A DNA stretch of 64,000 bases from Mactromeris polynyma. Taxonomy: Eukaryota > Mollusca > Bivalvia > Venerida > Mactridae. The notes below the pieces were generated by a model that saw only the letters and a list, made by a program, of their open reading frames with translations, was not told the DNA's origin and searched no databases. Each line of letters starts with the position of its first letter. The stretch's first letter is position 1. Below, one piece after another: positions 11,086 through 21,900 of the stretch. The stretch covers positions 34,692,401-34,756,400 of the forward strand of contig JASFXZ010000004.1 of NCBI GenBank assembly GCA_032209605.1, in the 5' to 3' direction. Position numbers and translations under genes: made by a program.

Positions 11086-12089
11086 GTAGATGGCTATGTA
11101 CTTTTATTTATTTGCTTTGTGCAATGATACGTTGTATCTCATTTACTAATTTAATCTCATTATTATGCTCCCATTTATTTGTTTACCGTAGATACAATCA
11201 TGCACTAGTGAACTACTAACTGAAGTGTAATCGTATAGAATAGACACTAAAAATGTTACATTTTAAATATATGAACGAACCAACTGTATACAAAAATAAT
11301 CACGAGATCCCAATAAATGCTTTTGATTGGACGAGTGTATACCATGTGAGCATGGTTTAATAATGTGTATCCTTTTCTTTCTTGAACTTAATTCAAAAAG
11401 TTCTTATTATTATGTTCGTATTAAAGGAATTAAACGCCGAGTTTTATCTCTATGACTTAAGTGTTTACTGTTGGTCTATATCGACTAAGAATGCATCATT
11501 TATCTTATTTGATCATTGATTATTTGTTCTTAACTTCAGATCTATACTTCATCAAAATTCTTATAGCGCTTGTGGTTTTGTTCTTGTTTTTCATTTCAAT
11601 TTTATTCAAATTTGATTTTGAACACCTGAAAAAGGAAAATTGTTAGATATTATTTTACATATGGCTCAAAATCAATCGGATATTGTTTATAAAGCTGCCC
11701 CAGGAGAAATGCAATTTTTAAAAAGGCTGTTTTGCTGACTAATATTGTATCGTTTACGATGTAATGTATTTTTACATTTTCTTGATTAAAAAACAGTTGT
11801 CATAGTCGTTGTTTGTTCCAAGTTTTGCAATTTTCCTCCACCTTATTCTTGAACAATGGTATGCATTCACTTCTAGTCAAATATTGCAACAAGTATGTTA
11901 CATACACTTACACTTTTTTTTGTATTTTATTGTTCTTATGTCACTGAGTTCAGAAAACAAAATGTAATATAGTCGTGGCGTTATCTTACAATTCATATCG
12001 CACAACTACACCACAACAATTTCATCCACCCTATCACGCACGCCGTACTTCGCAACACCACACCAAACCTTACTGCACTCATATACACC

Positions 12090-12356
12090 GTCTCCCTTGG
12101 TCGAGTGGTTAAGGCATCCGCCTTTGGTGCGCAGGTCGAAGGTAGGAATCCCGGTAGGGGTCCGTTCTGACGTTGCCGGTCGGTGAGCTGCAGGTCTAGT
12201 TAAATAATGGTTATCGCGTGTCTACCTGCCCTGTGCCTGGCATTAAAACGATACTAATCGGGAAGTAAATGTGCTCAGAAGGTATGTGTCTCATAAGTCA
12301 GAAATGGCTGGCCCTTTAAGAATGGATGACACTATGATAAAATAAACACTTTACTT
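12090..12356 (+). repeat. tRNA-derived SINE, copy A
   Basis: A Ser/Leu-tRNA-like head has box A (TTGGTCGAGTGGTTAAGGC at about 12097) and a degenerate box B (GGTAGGAATCCC at about 12141). A unique body follows with CATTAAAACGATACTAATCG, ending in AT-rich AATAAACACTTTACTT. The same element sits at 37758-38027 in the duplicate, so it predates the duplication. Confidence 0.65.
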
Positions 12357-13394
12357 TTCATATACTTCAAAGCGACCACACCTTACGTCACCACAATGGC
12401 AACACTCGTTACAATGGTCATTGTCGTGATCAAAAGACATTGATTATATAAGTTTTGACACAAACCAGAAACTTATGACGGACATTTGACAACAAGGTTG
12501 TCAAAGACGTCATTTAGTTGGTAGCAGGAACATTACAATTAAACAATGGCTGTATTTCTAAGAATAAATCGCCAAACTTCCAATTAGAATTCGATGTATA
12601 GATTTCATCACCTTCTCACATCAGTTGGTAACACACCGTAAACATGAATACAAAATCGTGTGATAATTTTTATTGACTCGGTAAACATATGGTAATACGG
12701 CATGCCAAAGCTGTGTAAGTTCTGACTCTGTGAGAATAGTTGTTAGCCATGGTGTTTCTATTCGTTACATATATACGTAATTGATGATAGTCACGAAATT
12801 ATATCAAATGTTACCAAAACATATCAAAGTTGCACAAGATTTAATAACGTCACGACATCACCATGTACTGACAGTAAGCATTATTGGCATATTATGGCAA
12901 TATGAAAACGAAGTAACCTTATGGAGTAAACAATATTTTATACTGTTTGCTAATAGTGACATCACATGTTGCGTTTTCTTGAAATGACGTCACTTACAGA
13001 AGAGGTTGTAAATCCTATAGCAGCGCTCAAATGAAGATAAAGTGAATATGAACAACTGATAATCCGACGCCGACGTACAGTAGTGCAATCTCCCATAAAA
13101 ATATCAATATGATTCATACGAGCATTTATACTACGACCTGGCTTGTTTCAGGACATAATAACGTAATAAGAAAGACAATGCGTGTGCCTTTACGATTGTG
13201 TACAAAGAAATTGCGTCCCTTTATGATATGTTGGTTTCGTTCAATTCACGTGCCAATGCTCATGAAAATGATATAAGCAAGGTTAGTAAAGACATAGTGA
13301 ACTCGTATCGTTGTGGGGAGTCACTGTCTAATATATGTGGCGTTCCCTATAGCAACTTATTATCTCTAGTACAGTTTTGTTCAATCTACACATT
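12357..13394. other. Non-coding duplicated sequence
   Basis: It aligns with about 38028-38520 of copy B in its first half (for example the CAAAGACGTCATTTAGTTGG segment). No gene is supported. An inverted fragment of the GAGAATAAGTTGCTACAGGG repeat lies at about 13338-13380. Confidence 0.5.
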
Positions 13395-13770
13395 ACTGAA
13401 TAATACACCTTTTTATTTTTACAAACTTGCTCTCTATTAAATGCAGATTTTGGTTAAACACTTTCAAACTTTCAGTATACTTACATTTTGTTACGACACA
13501 TTCCAAATCAAACCACTCGGCGTTTTTAATAATCGATTTATTCATAAATCCGGGATTCGTATTTGCAGGTTGACCATGCGTTTTTGGAAACAATGGATCC
13601 GCGACAGTTCGTATAATGTCGGTAAAACCGTTCAATACATCATTTACAGAAGTCCTACACTCTAAATTAATATTTTCGGTCTAGTTATTTAATTCCGGTA
13701 ATTTGGAGACAACAACGTTTAAGTTCGCGTTAAGTTGCTTTTGTTTCTGAGGTGTAAATTTATAACACAT
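13395..13770 (-). pseudogene. LINE ORF2 fragment (linker between endonuclease and RT)
   Basis: The minus-strand frame reads through NPGFMNKSIIKNAEWFDLEC and KYTESLKVFNQ, the segment between the endonuclease and reverse transcriptase in non-LTR retrotransposons. An in-frame TAG lies upstream, near 13690. The same segment is present at about 40580-40930. It is a dead fragment inherited with the segmental duplication. Confidence 0.6.
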
Positions 13771-14079
13771 TGTCAGTCAATACTGATATTATTTAGGAGC
13801 ATTAAGCCCGAGTTTACGCCGAACTTTGTGGTCGGAAATTTAGTGACGTCATAAATCATGAAATCGTCAAAATGTTATACTTATGGTAGGTGGAAACTAC
13901 AGGCGTAGTTAAGTACATGAACATAGTTTTGAATTACAGGCATCGTATGCTGCTCAAACATGAATGTTTTAGTTGAGTTCGATCTTACACAAATACGAGT
14001 ACGTGAACAGAGTTTGAATTCATCAATCAAGCCCTGTTCGTTTTCCACAAAGAGCAACTTCCAACGTAAAGATCAGATA

Positions 14080-14295
14080 CTAGTCATTGAGTCCCAGATC
14101 AGGAGAGTGATGCGAGTGATCCACAGTATGTATCTGCAACGTGTATTTGTTTTCGTTATCAACGGCAGGAACCCCAGTCTCATCAACTATAGTGATTCCA
14201 TTTAAATACCTCATGCCATACTTACCATGATCGTTCTTCATACACCGTATCGCCGCTGCGATTATATTCTCTGTGTGTTCGCTTGAAAGCAACAT
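14080..14295 (-). other. Unidentified open frame abutting the DIRS end
   Basis: A 71-codon minus-strand frame whose ATG (14293-14295) spans the left boundary of the DIRS element. The peptide includes SSEHTENIIAAAIRCMKNDH and then a canonical splice-donor-like sequence (ATG|GTAAGTATGG, about 14223-14232). It could be an exon truncated by the insertion, a piece of another transposon, or chance. I do not recognise it. Confidence 0.25.
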
Positions 14296-14384
14296 TTTGT
14301 TAAATCTACGTCACAGTGACAACAAAACAATACGTGTTTCGTTTACTTTTAATAAGTAATTAAAATAAACAAACAACATGCCAT
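14294..14384 (-). repeat. Split direct repeat B2 of the DIRS element
   Basis: A 91-bp direct repeat identical by eye to 14539-14629 (B1). It marks the outer 3' end of the element in its own orientation. Confidence 0.8.
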
Positions 14385-14456
14385 GTACTCATCTACTCAC
14401 TCACATACTAATATTCAACATATACAGCAATGTAACAAGGAATTAACATATCAAAC

Positions 14457-14539
14457 TGAACAAGACGAGAACAATTTATAGATACGTCAGAGCTACTGAC
14501 GTATCAATATGACGTAGTTCAGTTGTCACGTGACTGCTA
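14457..14539 (-). repeat. Split direct repeat A2 of the DIRS element
   Basis: An 83-bp direct repeat identical by eye to 18834-18916 (A1). It contains a perfect 9-bp inverted repeat ATACGTCAG...CTGACGTAT (14482-14490 and 14496-14504), a second TGACGT motif and CACGTG. These could form a hairpin or serve as promoter sites in the A1 copy. Confidence 0.8.
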
Positions 14540-14629
14540 TTTTGTTAAATCTACGTCACAGTGACAACAAAACAATACGTGTTTCGTTTACTTTTAATAA
14601 GTAATTAAAATAAACAAACAACATGCCAT
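14539..14629 (-). repeat. Split direct repeat B1 of the DIRS element
   Basis: Identical by eye to B2 (14294-14384) and directly abutting A2, as expected for B1-A2-B2 ends. Confidence 0.8.
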
Positions 14630-14729
14630 TATAATGAGTAACTGAAGGGATAATATGATGCTGATTCAATAGCTAAGTATTGAACTAAAATATACAAAGT
14701 AAAAAACAACAACCAAAAACAAACATTTA

Positions 14730-14946
14730 AGTTTCCGCAAACAATCGCTCTATCTATACAACTACATACTTACAACTATCATGTATATTTAACATAGATG
14801 TTTGACATAATACAATAGCAAAATAGTAAACTAAAAGTATGCAAAGTTTCATCAAACAATCGCTCTATCTACAAAACTACAAACTCACAACTTTCATGTA
14901 TATAATATTTAACATGGATGTTTAACATAACACAATGAACAAAACA
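14730..14946 (-). repeat. Two-copy internal tandem repeat, 3' non-coding part of the DIRS element
   Basis: Two roughly 97-bp units (14730-14826 and 14849-14946) share CAAACAATCGCTCTATCTA and TTTAACAT-GATGTTT segments with small differences. They lie between the recombinase stop codon and B1. Confidence 0.6.
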
Positions 14947-15059
14947 TATAATTAAGACTCTTAATGTAAAGATCAGATATTCCACACTGTTATATTGAAC
15001 AAATTTCAGTCTATGCTTAGTAAACTAATGTAGCTACACGTACATGTCATAACTATCAA

Positions 15060-16868
15060 TCAGTCGTGTGTCAGAATGACATCAGTAAACTCGCTGGGAG
15101 TGCGCGCATGTACGTAATGCTGGAAGAACACCTCAGAATTCTTCCAACGGCCTACTTTCCTGACGATTTCAGGGTCAATATTGTTTTCAATGGCCGACGT
15201 AGCCCCTGTTGGTCTAAATGATTTAGCCGAGAACCCATGACCTGCTAACCCTGCCAGAGTTATCGACTCGTCTAATATGCGTGCTATGGATGATGCGCTT
15301 AGTGCAGCGTACGGGGCTCTAAGAGAGATGAGAACCGGGCCGTTTACACCCCTGTTACAATCTGTCCGTGATATGTAGTCACGTAATGTTTGAATTGGAT
15401 CAAGTTTACGTATGCTTGCGTTCGGAATTTTAACCTCGAAACCTGTGCGCGACGTGTCATTTTTTATTCCGAACAATGTGAATTTTGCACCGTCTCCTGA
15501 AAATTCTACCTGATCTACACTAAACACAAGATCTGAGGGTCCGTCTGCAGTATGCATTTTACCCTTTGGAGCGGCATCAGACGGTCTAAGCATGAGTGTA
15601 AGCGCAAGAAGCACTATTGTTTTAAGTCTTAGATCCTTAATATTTAGTTCGTCATTGTCAGGCCATTCGCGAAACATGTCGTGAAACTTGTGCACAGGCA
15701 TAGGCCTTGAACGCTTCATAGGCCTCGAGGTTCCTGATTTAACCAGTCCAGTGATTAGCATCTGAAGCTCGGGAGAATCTAGTACATTGTTTATGCCTAG
15801 GCATTTGTAGGTGTGCCCTAAAGCCGCCGAAGCGGTACGTAAAACTGACTGCGGACGGTCAGATGTGCTCGCGACATCACACAGGAAATCTGCAACGGTA
15901 GAAGAGCCGGATGGAGGAAATATACTGCCTACATTCTCACAGAACAAAGCGAACTTGTTTATAATCCTATTGTATGAATGCATAGTAGTGGGTGCTAGAC
16001 AATACACAAGTCTATTAACCGCAGAATTTGACCAACCCTGCTGAGCGGTTAGATTTTCCCGCCATATATTCTGCAAGCATATGGAGTCCACTTTCGATTC
16101 CTGCAAGGTTCTGGCGTTATTCCCATGGCGCGACAACTGTTCCTGTTGTTTGGAATTTTCAACGGTGGAGCTATGGACATTTGGCGTAGTTTCAAATACC
16201 ACGGCTGCGCCTTCCAGACGGGTGCGATTACCGTTGCTACGGCACACTGTGCCTCTACTACATCTAGCACGCGCGACAGTAGACAAAACGGCGGATTTAC
16301 GTAATTGTTCTCTAAGCACCAATTGACTTGTGCCAACGCGTCGACACCCTCTGACATTGGCTCCCAGTAACGACTGTTGAACCGACTTATTTGCGTGTTC
16401 TGACAGTTCGCAAAGCGATCGACCGTGTGGGGTCCCCATAATATGTCTATGTAACGAAACAGGCTCGGATGAAGACGCCAATTGTGTTTGTCCGGGGTTC
16501 GAGACCAATGATCCGCCTCCGTGTTCAGATTGCCTGCAATATGCGCGGACTCGAGCCAAAGTCCATTCGCCATGGCTTCGGCCCAAATTGCTGTTGCTAG
16601 TTTTGAACGACTCGGACTGGGACCGCCCATGTGCCGAATATAGGCGACTGCCGATATATTGTCGGTTAAGATTTGGACCCGCTTGCCCGTTAGCATAGGA
16701 CCAAATGACTTTAGCGCCATAAGAATAGCGAGCATCTCCCGCTCGTTTGACGACTGGAATGATATACGTTTGTGTCAGTCCCCTGATGCTATGTGACCTT
16801 CGTACACTGCACCCCAGCCTAAGTGTGATGCGTCCGTCACCACCTGTGCCTGAATGGATTCTGAACAT
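15060..16868 (-). CDS. DIRS tyrosine recombinase (YR) ORF
   Basis: The open frame is 602 codons, but the recognisable recombinase begins only near residue 280. The upstream part overlaps the RT/RNase H ORF in another frame, so the true start is uncertain. The catalytic set is visible: Arg near residue 428 (LMLRPSD), the box-II segment near 549-552 (SAKSFRPTGATS) with Lys where His is usual, GRW near 573, and the nucleophile Tyr near 585 (FFQHYVHA). It integrates the circular cDNA. The frame is intact. Overlap of YR with RT/RH frames is normal in this superfamily. Confidence 0.8.
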   Translation of the reverse strand: MFRIHSGTGGDGRITLRLGCSVRRSHSIRGLTQTYIIPVVKRAGDARYSYGAKVIWSYANGQAGPNLNRQYIGSRLYSAHGRSQSESFKTSNSNLGRSHGEWTLARVRAYCRQSEHGGGSLVSNPGQTQLASSSEPVSLHRHIMGTPHGRSLCELSEHANKSVQQSLLGANVRGCRRVGTSQLVLREQLRKSAVLSTVARARCSRGTVCRSNGNRTRLEGAAVVFETTPNVHSSTVENSKQQEQLSRHGNNARTLQESKVDSICLQNIWRENLTAQQGWSNSAVNRLVYCLAPTTMHSYNRIINKFALFCENVGSIFPPSGSSTVADFLCDVASTSDRPQSVLRTASAALGHTYKCLGINNVLDSPELQMLITGLVKSGTSRPMKRSRPMPVHKFHDMFREWPDNDELNIKDLRLKTIVLLALTLMLRPSDAAPKGKMHTADGPSDLVFSVDQVEFSGDGAKFTLFGIKNDTSRTGFEVKIPNASIRKLDPIQTLRDYISRTDCNRGVNGPVLISLRAPYAALSASSIARILDESITLAGLAGHGFSAKSFRPTGATSAIENNIDPEIVRKVGRWKNSEVFFQHYVHARTPSEFTDVILTHD

Positions 16869-17926
16869 ATCTCACGTGTGTTCCACGCGTCAACAGAGTC
16901 AAGCCACCAGCTCAACTCCGCCGCTACTTCACTTGTTATAGTAAGAGAGTCTGCCCACGATCTTTTTGTACTAAGAAGCTGATAAGATTTGCGCAAAAAC
17001 AATTTTCCTGGAGTCACCACCCAGGCCACGGAAATACATAGACCACAAATTCTAGCAAGTGCACGCGCACTAATTACAACCGCTGTCAGCGCCCTGCGTA
17101 TCGAATTTTTCAACTTAGAAACGCGCGCACATTGAGCTTTAACGATAAGTTTTCCGTCTGCACTAGAAATGTTATACCCAAGGTATTTAATGCGACATGA
17201 AGGAGTTAATTGGGACTTTTCAAAATTAATCACAACACCCAAGTCGGAAAGTGTGTGTAAAAATAAGTCTAAACTATCTGTAATATTGGCTGCCTTGTCC
17301 GCTAATAAAAAATCATCAACAAAGACGGTCACACGAATACCTAAAGAACGCAAATAAGCAATCACAGGTCTCAAAATCTTATTAAAATAATAAGGGGAAC
17401 AACTCAATCCAAAAGGTAAAACCTTCCAATGGTAATATTGATTATTCCACTTGAATCCTAACAAGTCTCTATAATCCGATGCAACCTGAATGTGGAAAAA
17501 TCCGTCCTTAATGTCAGCACTTACAAACTTATCATTACACTGAATTATTTTAACTGCTTGTCTTATATCGTCATTTCGAAACTTTGGCACATTGCAATGA
17601 GAATTAAGTTGTCTCAAGTCAGTAATTAATCTCAGTTTGCCATTCTTTTTGGGAACACAAGATAATGGACTCACACAAGTTGGTTTATAATCACATGCCT
17701 CGATGTAACTGAGCGACAGCAATCGCTCGATTTCTTCTTGTACAAATGATGTCTGTTTATTCGACAGTTTATGGTTTTCCAACTCAAATGAAACTACATC
17801 ACACTTTAAAGGAATAGGAACACCATTCCGTACCCAGTCTAAGACGTAATCCGGTGAATCAATGTTAATCCATGCACTTAAACTGGAGCGTAGTTTTGAA
17901 TTACACATTTGAACGTGAGTACACAC
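16049..17926 (-). pseudogene. DIRS reverse transcriptase / RNase H / MT-like ORF with one TGA stop
   Basis: One reading frame spans the whole interval, interrupted once by TGA at 16775-16777. Before the stop: RT domain with PKKNGKLRLITDLRQLN near residue 92, SADIKDGFFHI near 136, LPFGLSCSPYYF near 170 and the catalytic FVDD near 202, then the start of RNase H (VVTDASHLGWGAVYEG). After the stop: the rest of RNase H (NEREMLAIL, LTDNISAVAYI, AHIAGNLNTEAD), then the conserved WGPHTVDRFANCQN...YVNPPF region seen in DIRS elements, where NPPF resembles a DNA N6-methylase motif. The stop sits where a Trp would be natural (TGG to TGA). The first residue is a GTG; an internal ATG lies at about 17908. 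Confidence 0.8.
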
Positions 17927-18021
17927 AGAATATGCACAATCAGATACAAATCAACACAACACATTCATTAAATATGCATATTAATGAAACACATTATATG
18001 TAACCGTAAGCACAGCTGACA

Positions 18022-18795
18022 CTAGTCTTCTTCATGGGTAGCATCTCGAGTTGGTCGTTTCGGAAATTGCCGTTGGGTAAACGACTGGTAGACGTCCTGT
18101 CGCTGGTTGTTGTTGTAATTACCGCGACCCCTGCCACGATATGACGGTGCACTGCCGCGTGCTGGTCCTGGTGGTCGGCTAACAGCTGCGATAGAAGCAG
18201 CCGATCGAAGAGTTTCCAAAGATGCAGGGTTCAAGCCGGATGTGTTCTTCTGAAGCGCCCGAAATAACTTCGATGTGTTAGAGTCAAATTGGCTACTCAC
18301 AATAAGGGACGCGTATTCGTCCTGCAGAAAGCGTCCTTGCGCACGTGCGATTATAAACAGTTGATCCAACGTTTCATGCGAAATGTTACTTTTAGATCCA
18401 GGCTCTATTGTGGATAACAACTTTATCAGAGTCTCGTTGTATCGACTACACTTGGCCACTATATTAAACACTGGCTGGTCCTTCCGCTGGATACCTTGAC
18501 GGGATTCGTTTAATTTTAGTTCGGCAGGCAGTTTGACGCGTGTCAAAGATTCCTTTAATGCCTGGAAATCCCCCTGAATATCCTCAATACTGCCAGTGGC
18601 GCCGGATGGCACGGAACTGGAGACCACGTGGTCCTCGTGGCTTTCTAATGGCTCCGAGAAAACTGGAGCAGTATGCACAAAATGTCCGTGCTGAACAGAA
18701 CTAGAGGATCTAGCATCAATGTCCGCTATCCTAGTCTCCAAATTAGAAAACTTTTCCTCGACGAATAGCAATAAATTGTCTAATTTATCTTCCAT
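18022..18795 (-). CDS. DIRS gag-like protein
   Basis: An intact 257-codon frame starting with ATG just inside A1. The N-terminus (residues 1-30) looks coiled-coil. The C-terminus is basic and RG-rich (SYRGRGRGNYNNNQRQ), a nucleic-acid-binding tail. It occupies the first-ORF position of a DIRS element and is inferred to be the structural protein. No zinc knuckle is seen. Confidence 0.65.
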   Translation of the reverse strand: MEDKLDNLLLFVEEKFSNLETRIADIDARSSSSVQHGHFVHTAPVFSEPLESHEDHVVSSSVPSGATGSIEDIQGDFQALKESLTRVKLPAELKLNESRQGIQRKDQPVFNIVAKCSRYNETLIKLLSTIEPGSKSNISHETLDQLFIIARAQGRFLQDEYASLIVSSQFDSNTSKLFRALQKNTSGLNPASLETLRSAASIAAVSRPPGPARGSAPSYRGRGRGNYNNNQRQDVYQSFTQRQFPKRPTRDATHEED

Positions 18796-18833
18796 TTTAA
18801 ATCACTACACAAAAATATGTCCTCACTCGTGAG

Positions 18834-18916
18834 TGAACAAGACGAGAACAATTTATAGATACGTCAGAGCTACTGACGTATCAATATGACGTAGTTCAGT
18901 TGTCACGTGACTGCTA
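18834..18916 (-). repeat. Split direct repeat A1 of the DIRS element
   Basis: The 5' terminal repeat in element orientation, identical by eye to A2, ending 39 bases before the gag ATG. Its TGACGT-rich palindrome (18859-18881) makes it the likely promoter region. Confidence 0.8.
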
Positions 18917-21900
18917 GTGGTACCCATACATCTGCGACGCAACGCACATTCATTTCACCCGTTTTTATAGAATATACACTCCCCGTTTAAATATCCAGTT
19001 TAGTTGCCACATCTCTTAACCTATGTGTCAATATATCTTCATCTAGAATTGTTTTGGCCCTAGAAATGATTTTTTCGCTAGTTTGAGGTTGCATAACGAT
19101 CATTTCTTTTCTTGACAATAGGTTAATTGACGCATTCGCTTAATGTGCTGTTCCATTTATAAATTGCTGTGTTCTTCAAAGTATTTTACCATGCAGTTTT
19201 AGTGAGGTGTGCTGCATAAAATAACTAAAACATGTTCTTTCTCATGTTATGATTATAAACTTTCCATCACAAACACCAACGAACACTCGAAACATTACAT
19301 ACACCATAGTACAATATAATTTCAAAAGGCTTGTGCAATCGGAAACAAGCGGAAAATTAAGGAAAATGTAACTTTTAATTTCGAAAATAAGCAGTTTTTT
19401 CATCGCATCGTGCCATCGTACCATTGCATCGTGTCATCGTACCATCGCCCAGTGCGCGAAGGGGCGATGCCACGATGCCCTAACGGAACATCGTATCATT
19501 TCAATTAGTTAACGATTGCCTAATTAGCACCTCCATACAACCACTTTGCATCCACTTTGCATCCACAACGTCACCAACTTGAATCTAACAAAACAAAATA
19601 TTTCAAGAAAATTATCAGCAGCAAATTATGTTTTATTCGTTGTCATTATACTTTTAAGGCATCGAGTATAATATTAGTAGATATAGATCTCAAACACGAA
19701 GTGCTGTAAACAATGCGTGCACCCGAAAAGCTGGAGAAAATGTAAACATGAACAATTACAAAAATAATAAAACCAGTACAATAATTAAGAAATCTTATGG
19801 AATATAACCTGTAAAACACATCACATTGTGAATAAATAGGCACAGTCTTGTTGTTCAAATGAAGGCTTACTTGAAGGAACAGTAAGTACATTATTATGAA
19901 ACTATCATCTTCATATATTTCAGTATCTGTAAGTATAGGTAAGCAAACATGAAAGTTTCTTGAACATTTAAAAGTTTTATTTTTAACGAATAACACTACA
20001 TTACCACTCTGGAGCTGTATAATTTTCTCTTCTTATATGAATTAACGTGTTCTAATGATCGCCTTGCTGAAAAAAGCCCACAAATTCAATAACATAAAGT
20101 TAAGTATACTTGTGTATACACGAGTCTGTATTTATTATACAAACATAAACACAGTAGATACAAACATAATCTATTATCACAGGGGTCAACTTTAACATTG
20201 TTCTCACTTGCGTTATCGGGCCAGTATGTTCACTTACTGAAATGGAATTCCGCTTAACATTTTCCGTACAGTTCGGAAATAGTCTATTTTTAAATAGCCT
20301 AGGTCATCCGACAAATTATACTCGCCGACATGTTCAGAGTATGGAAATTTACAGTCGGATCATCTCAGCTATTTCAAAAGTACATTTCCGTACAGTTTGC
20401 AAATAGTACTCTTTAAAACAATGTTATCTAGGTGTTCCGAGACTGGAAACTATGTTGCAATGTAGATATTAAATGATATCGTTGTCGTCATAATTAAAGA
20501 AAGTCACATCTTATGCCACAATATCAAATGATCTAATTCCGTCACATGTGAACAAAAATGGTGACATATATAGAAGTCTACATCAAATCTGACATAGCAA
20601 CATGATTAATTTGTCAAAATCGAATAGTTAGTTTTGTTTGCGATAAGCAGCGTGACAAAAAACATGTTTAAGATACGCATGCGCACTTACACCGTAATCT
20701 GTTCCGGTTATGGTGACATATGTTAAAACAATTATTGTCTGTGAGATGGACATATACGGTCCCTGCATGGACATATAAACTGTTATGTCTGTGATAAACG
20801 AATAGTCATTGCGTATAAATACAAAATAATTCATTCATTTGATATTACATTAAAATTGTATATTAGAAGTATATTAATCCATTACACACAAAATAGTTGT
20901 AATTAACAACAACCCATTCAGCAATGGCGACAAAAAATACAATATTTTAAAATGTTATTAGCAACAGTTACATATATACTGTTTAGTTTATTTACATATA
21001 CAGTATAAACATATATGATGTATGATGCATATATATATGTAACATATCATTTTAACCAAATAAATCAGTACAAAATCAACAAAATCTTAAATTAGTACAA
21101 CAGTTGACACATGTCTGTGTAGTATAACTCAGAGTGCGAAATTTCGACTACAACTGGTTAGTTTTATACGGAAGTAAAACAAAAACACATTGATGGTACT
21201 TACCTCTAATACTTAAATATCAGATGATGGTGAACGTTTTTTTAACAATTCTCTTCTTGCCGTCCACATGAACAAATATGTTGTCTCTATCCTTAGATTG
21301 TGTCCACTTATGATTCGCCAAGTGTCTTAATCCCTGAAAATATTATACTTAACTAAAAACGCGCTAAATTGTAAGGACGAAAACAGAAGGACTCCGAGCG
21401 TATATTTCGCGCCAACTATCCACTGGACTCTGACTGATAGCGGACATCAACCGAGATAATGATCGGGAGGACCAAACACATCAAAGGAATGGTCGCCGAC
21501 AGAAAAGTCTCGATGATAAACATAGGTGTAAGTATCTGAATGTGTGTCATTGTTCAATATTCAGTTTGCTGATGTATTATCAGATTTATTTGGAGACCAT
21601 ATTCCTTAACATGAGTATGTTGGAAATCTCTGTGGTGTGCTAATATCTTCATTGCACGTAAGTGTACTGTTTCGCAATACTTAAAACTATGTTTCCATTA
21701 CAATAATAATGAATTATCCGTGAAATAATCTAATGTCAAGCCAATCGTTGTATGGAACTTACTAATACGTTTTCATATATCTTGTCATCTCTGTCATAAG
21801 TACACTATTGTATGCTGAATAGTTTAGCATATTTAAACAAGTATGAATCAAATGCTTGATGTAATTGATGACATTATGTGACTGCTTGAACGAGCAATAC

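Larger units (their letters stand above)
8640..14290 (+). repeat. Segmental duplication, lectin block, copy A
   Basis: This block aligns with about 30.9-41.34 kb once the piggyBac insertion and the LINE RT segment of copy B are removed. It holds the lectin exons, a tRNA-derived SINE (12090-12356), a LINE fragment (13395-13770) and shared sequence up to about 14.0 kb. The DIRS element begins at 14294. The flanks differ from B by roughly 10-15 percent; the lectin body is identical (see findings). Confidence 0.7.
14294..18916 (-). mobile_element. DIRS-superfamily tyrosine-recombinase retrotransposon with split direct repeats
   Basis: On the minus strand the order is A1 (18834-18916), gag, RT/RNase H, tyrosine recombinase, B1 (14539-14629), A2 (14457-14539), B2 (14294-14384). 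A1 and A2 are 83 bp and B1 and B2 are 91 bp, each pair identical by eye. This split-direct-repeat layout is the known end structure of PAT- and Ngaro-type elements, which integrate by a tyrosine recombinase through a circular intermediate and leave no target duplication. Element length is 4.6 kb. The identical repeats indicate a young insertion, but the RT/RH frame has one nonsense codon. Confidence 0.85.

Noticed and set aside
19395..19490. Regulatory hairpin of CATCG repeats
   Set aside because: Simple-sequence composition explains the self-complementarity; no neighbouring gene to regulate.
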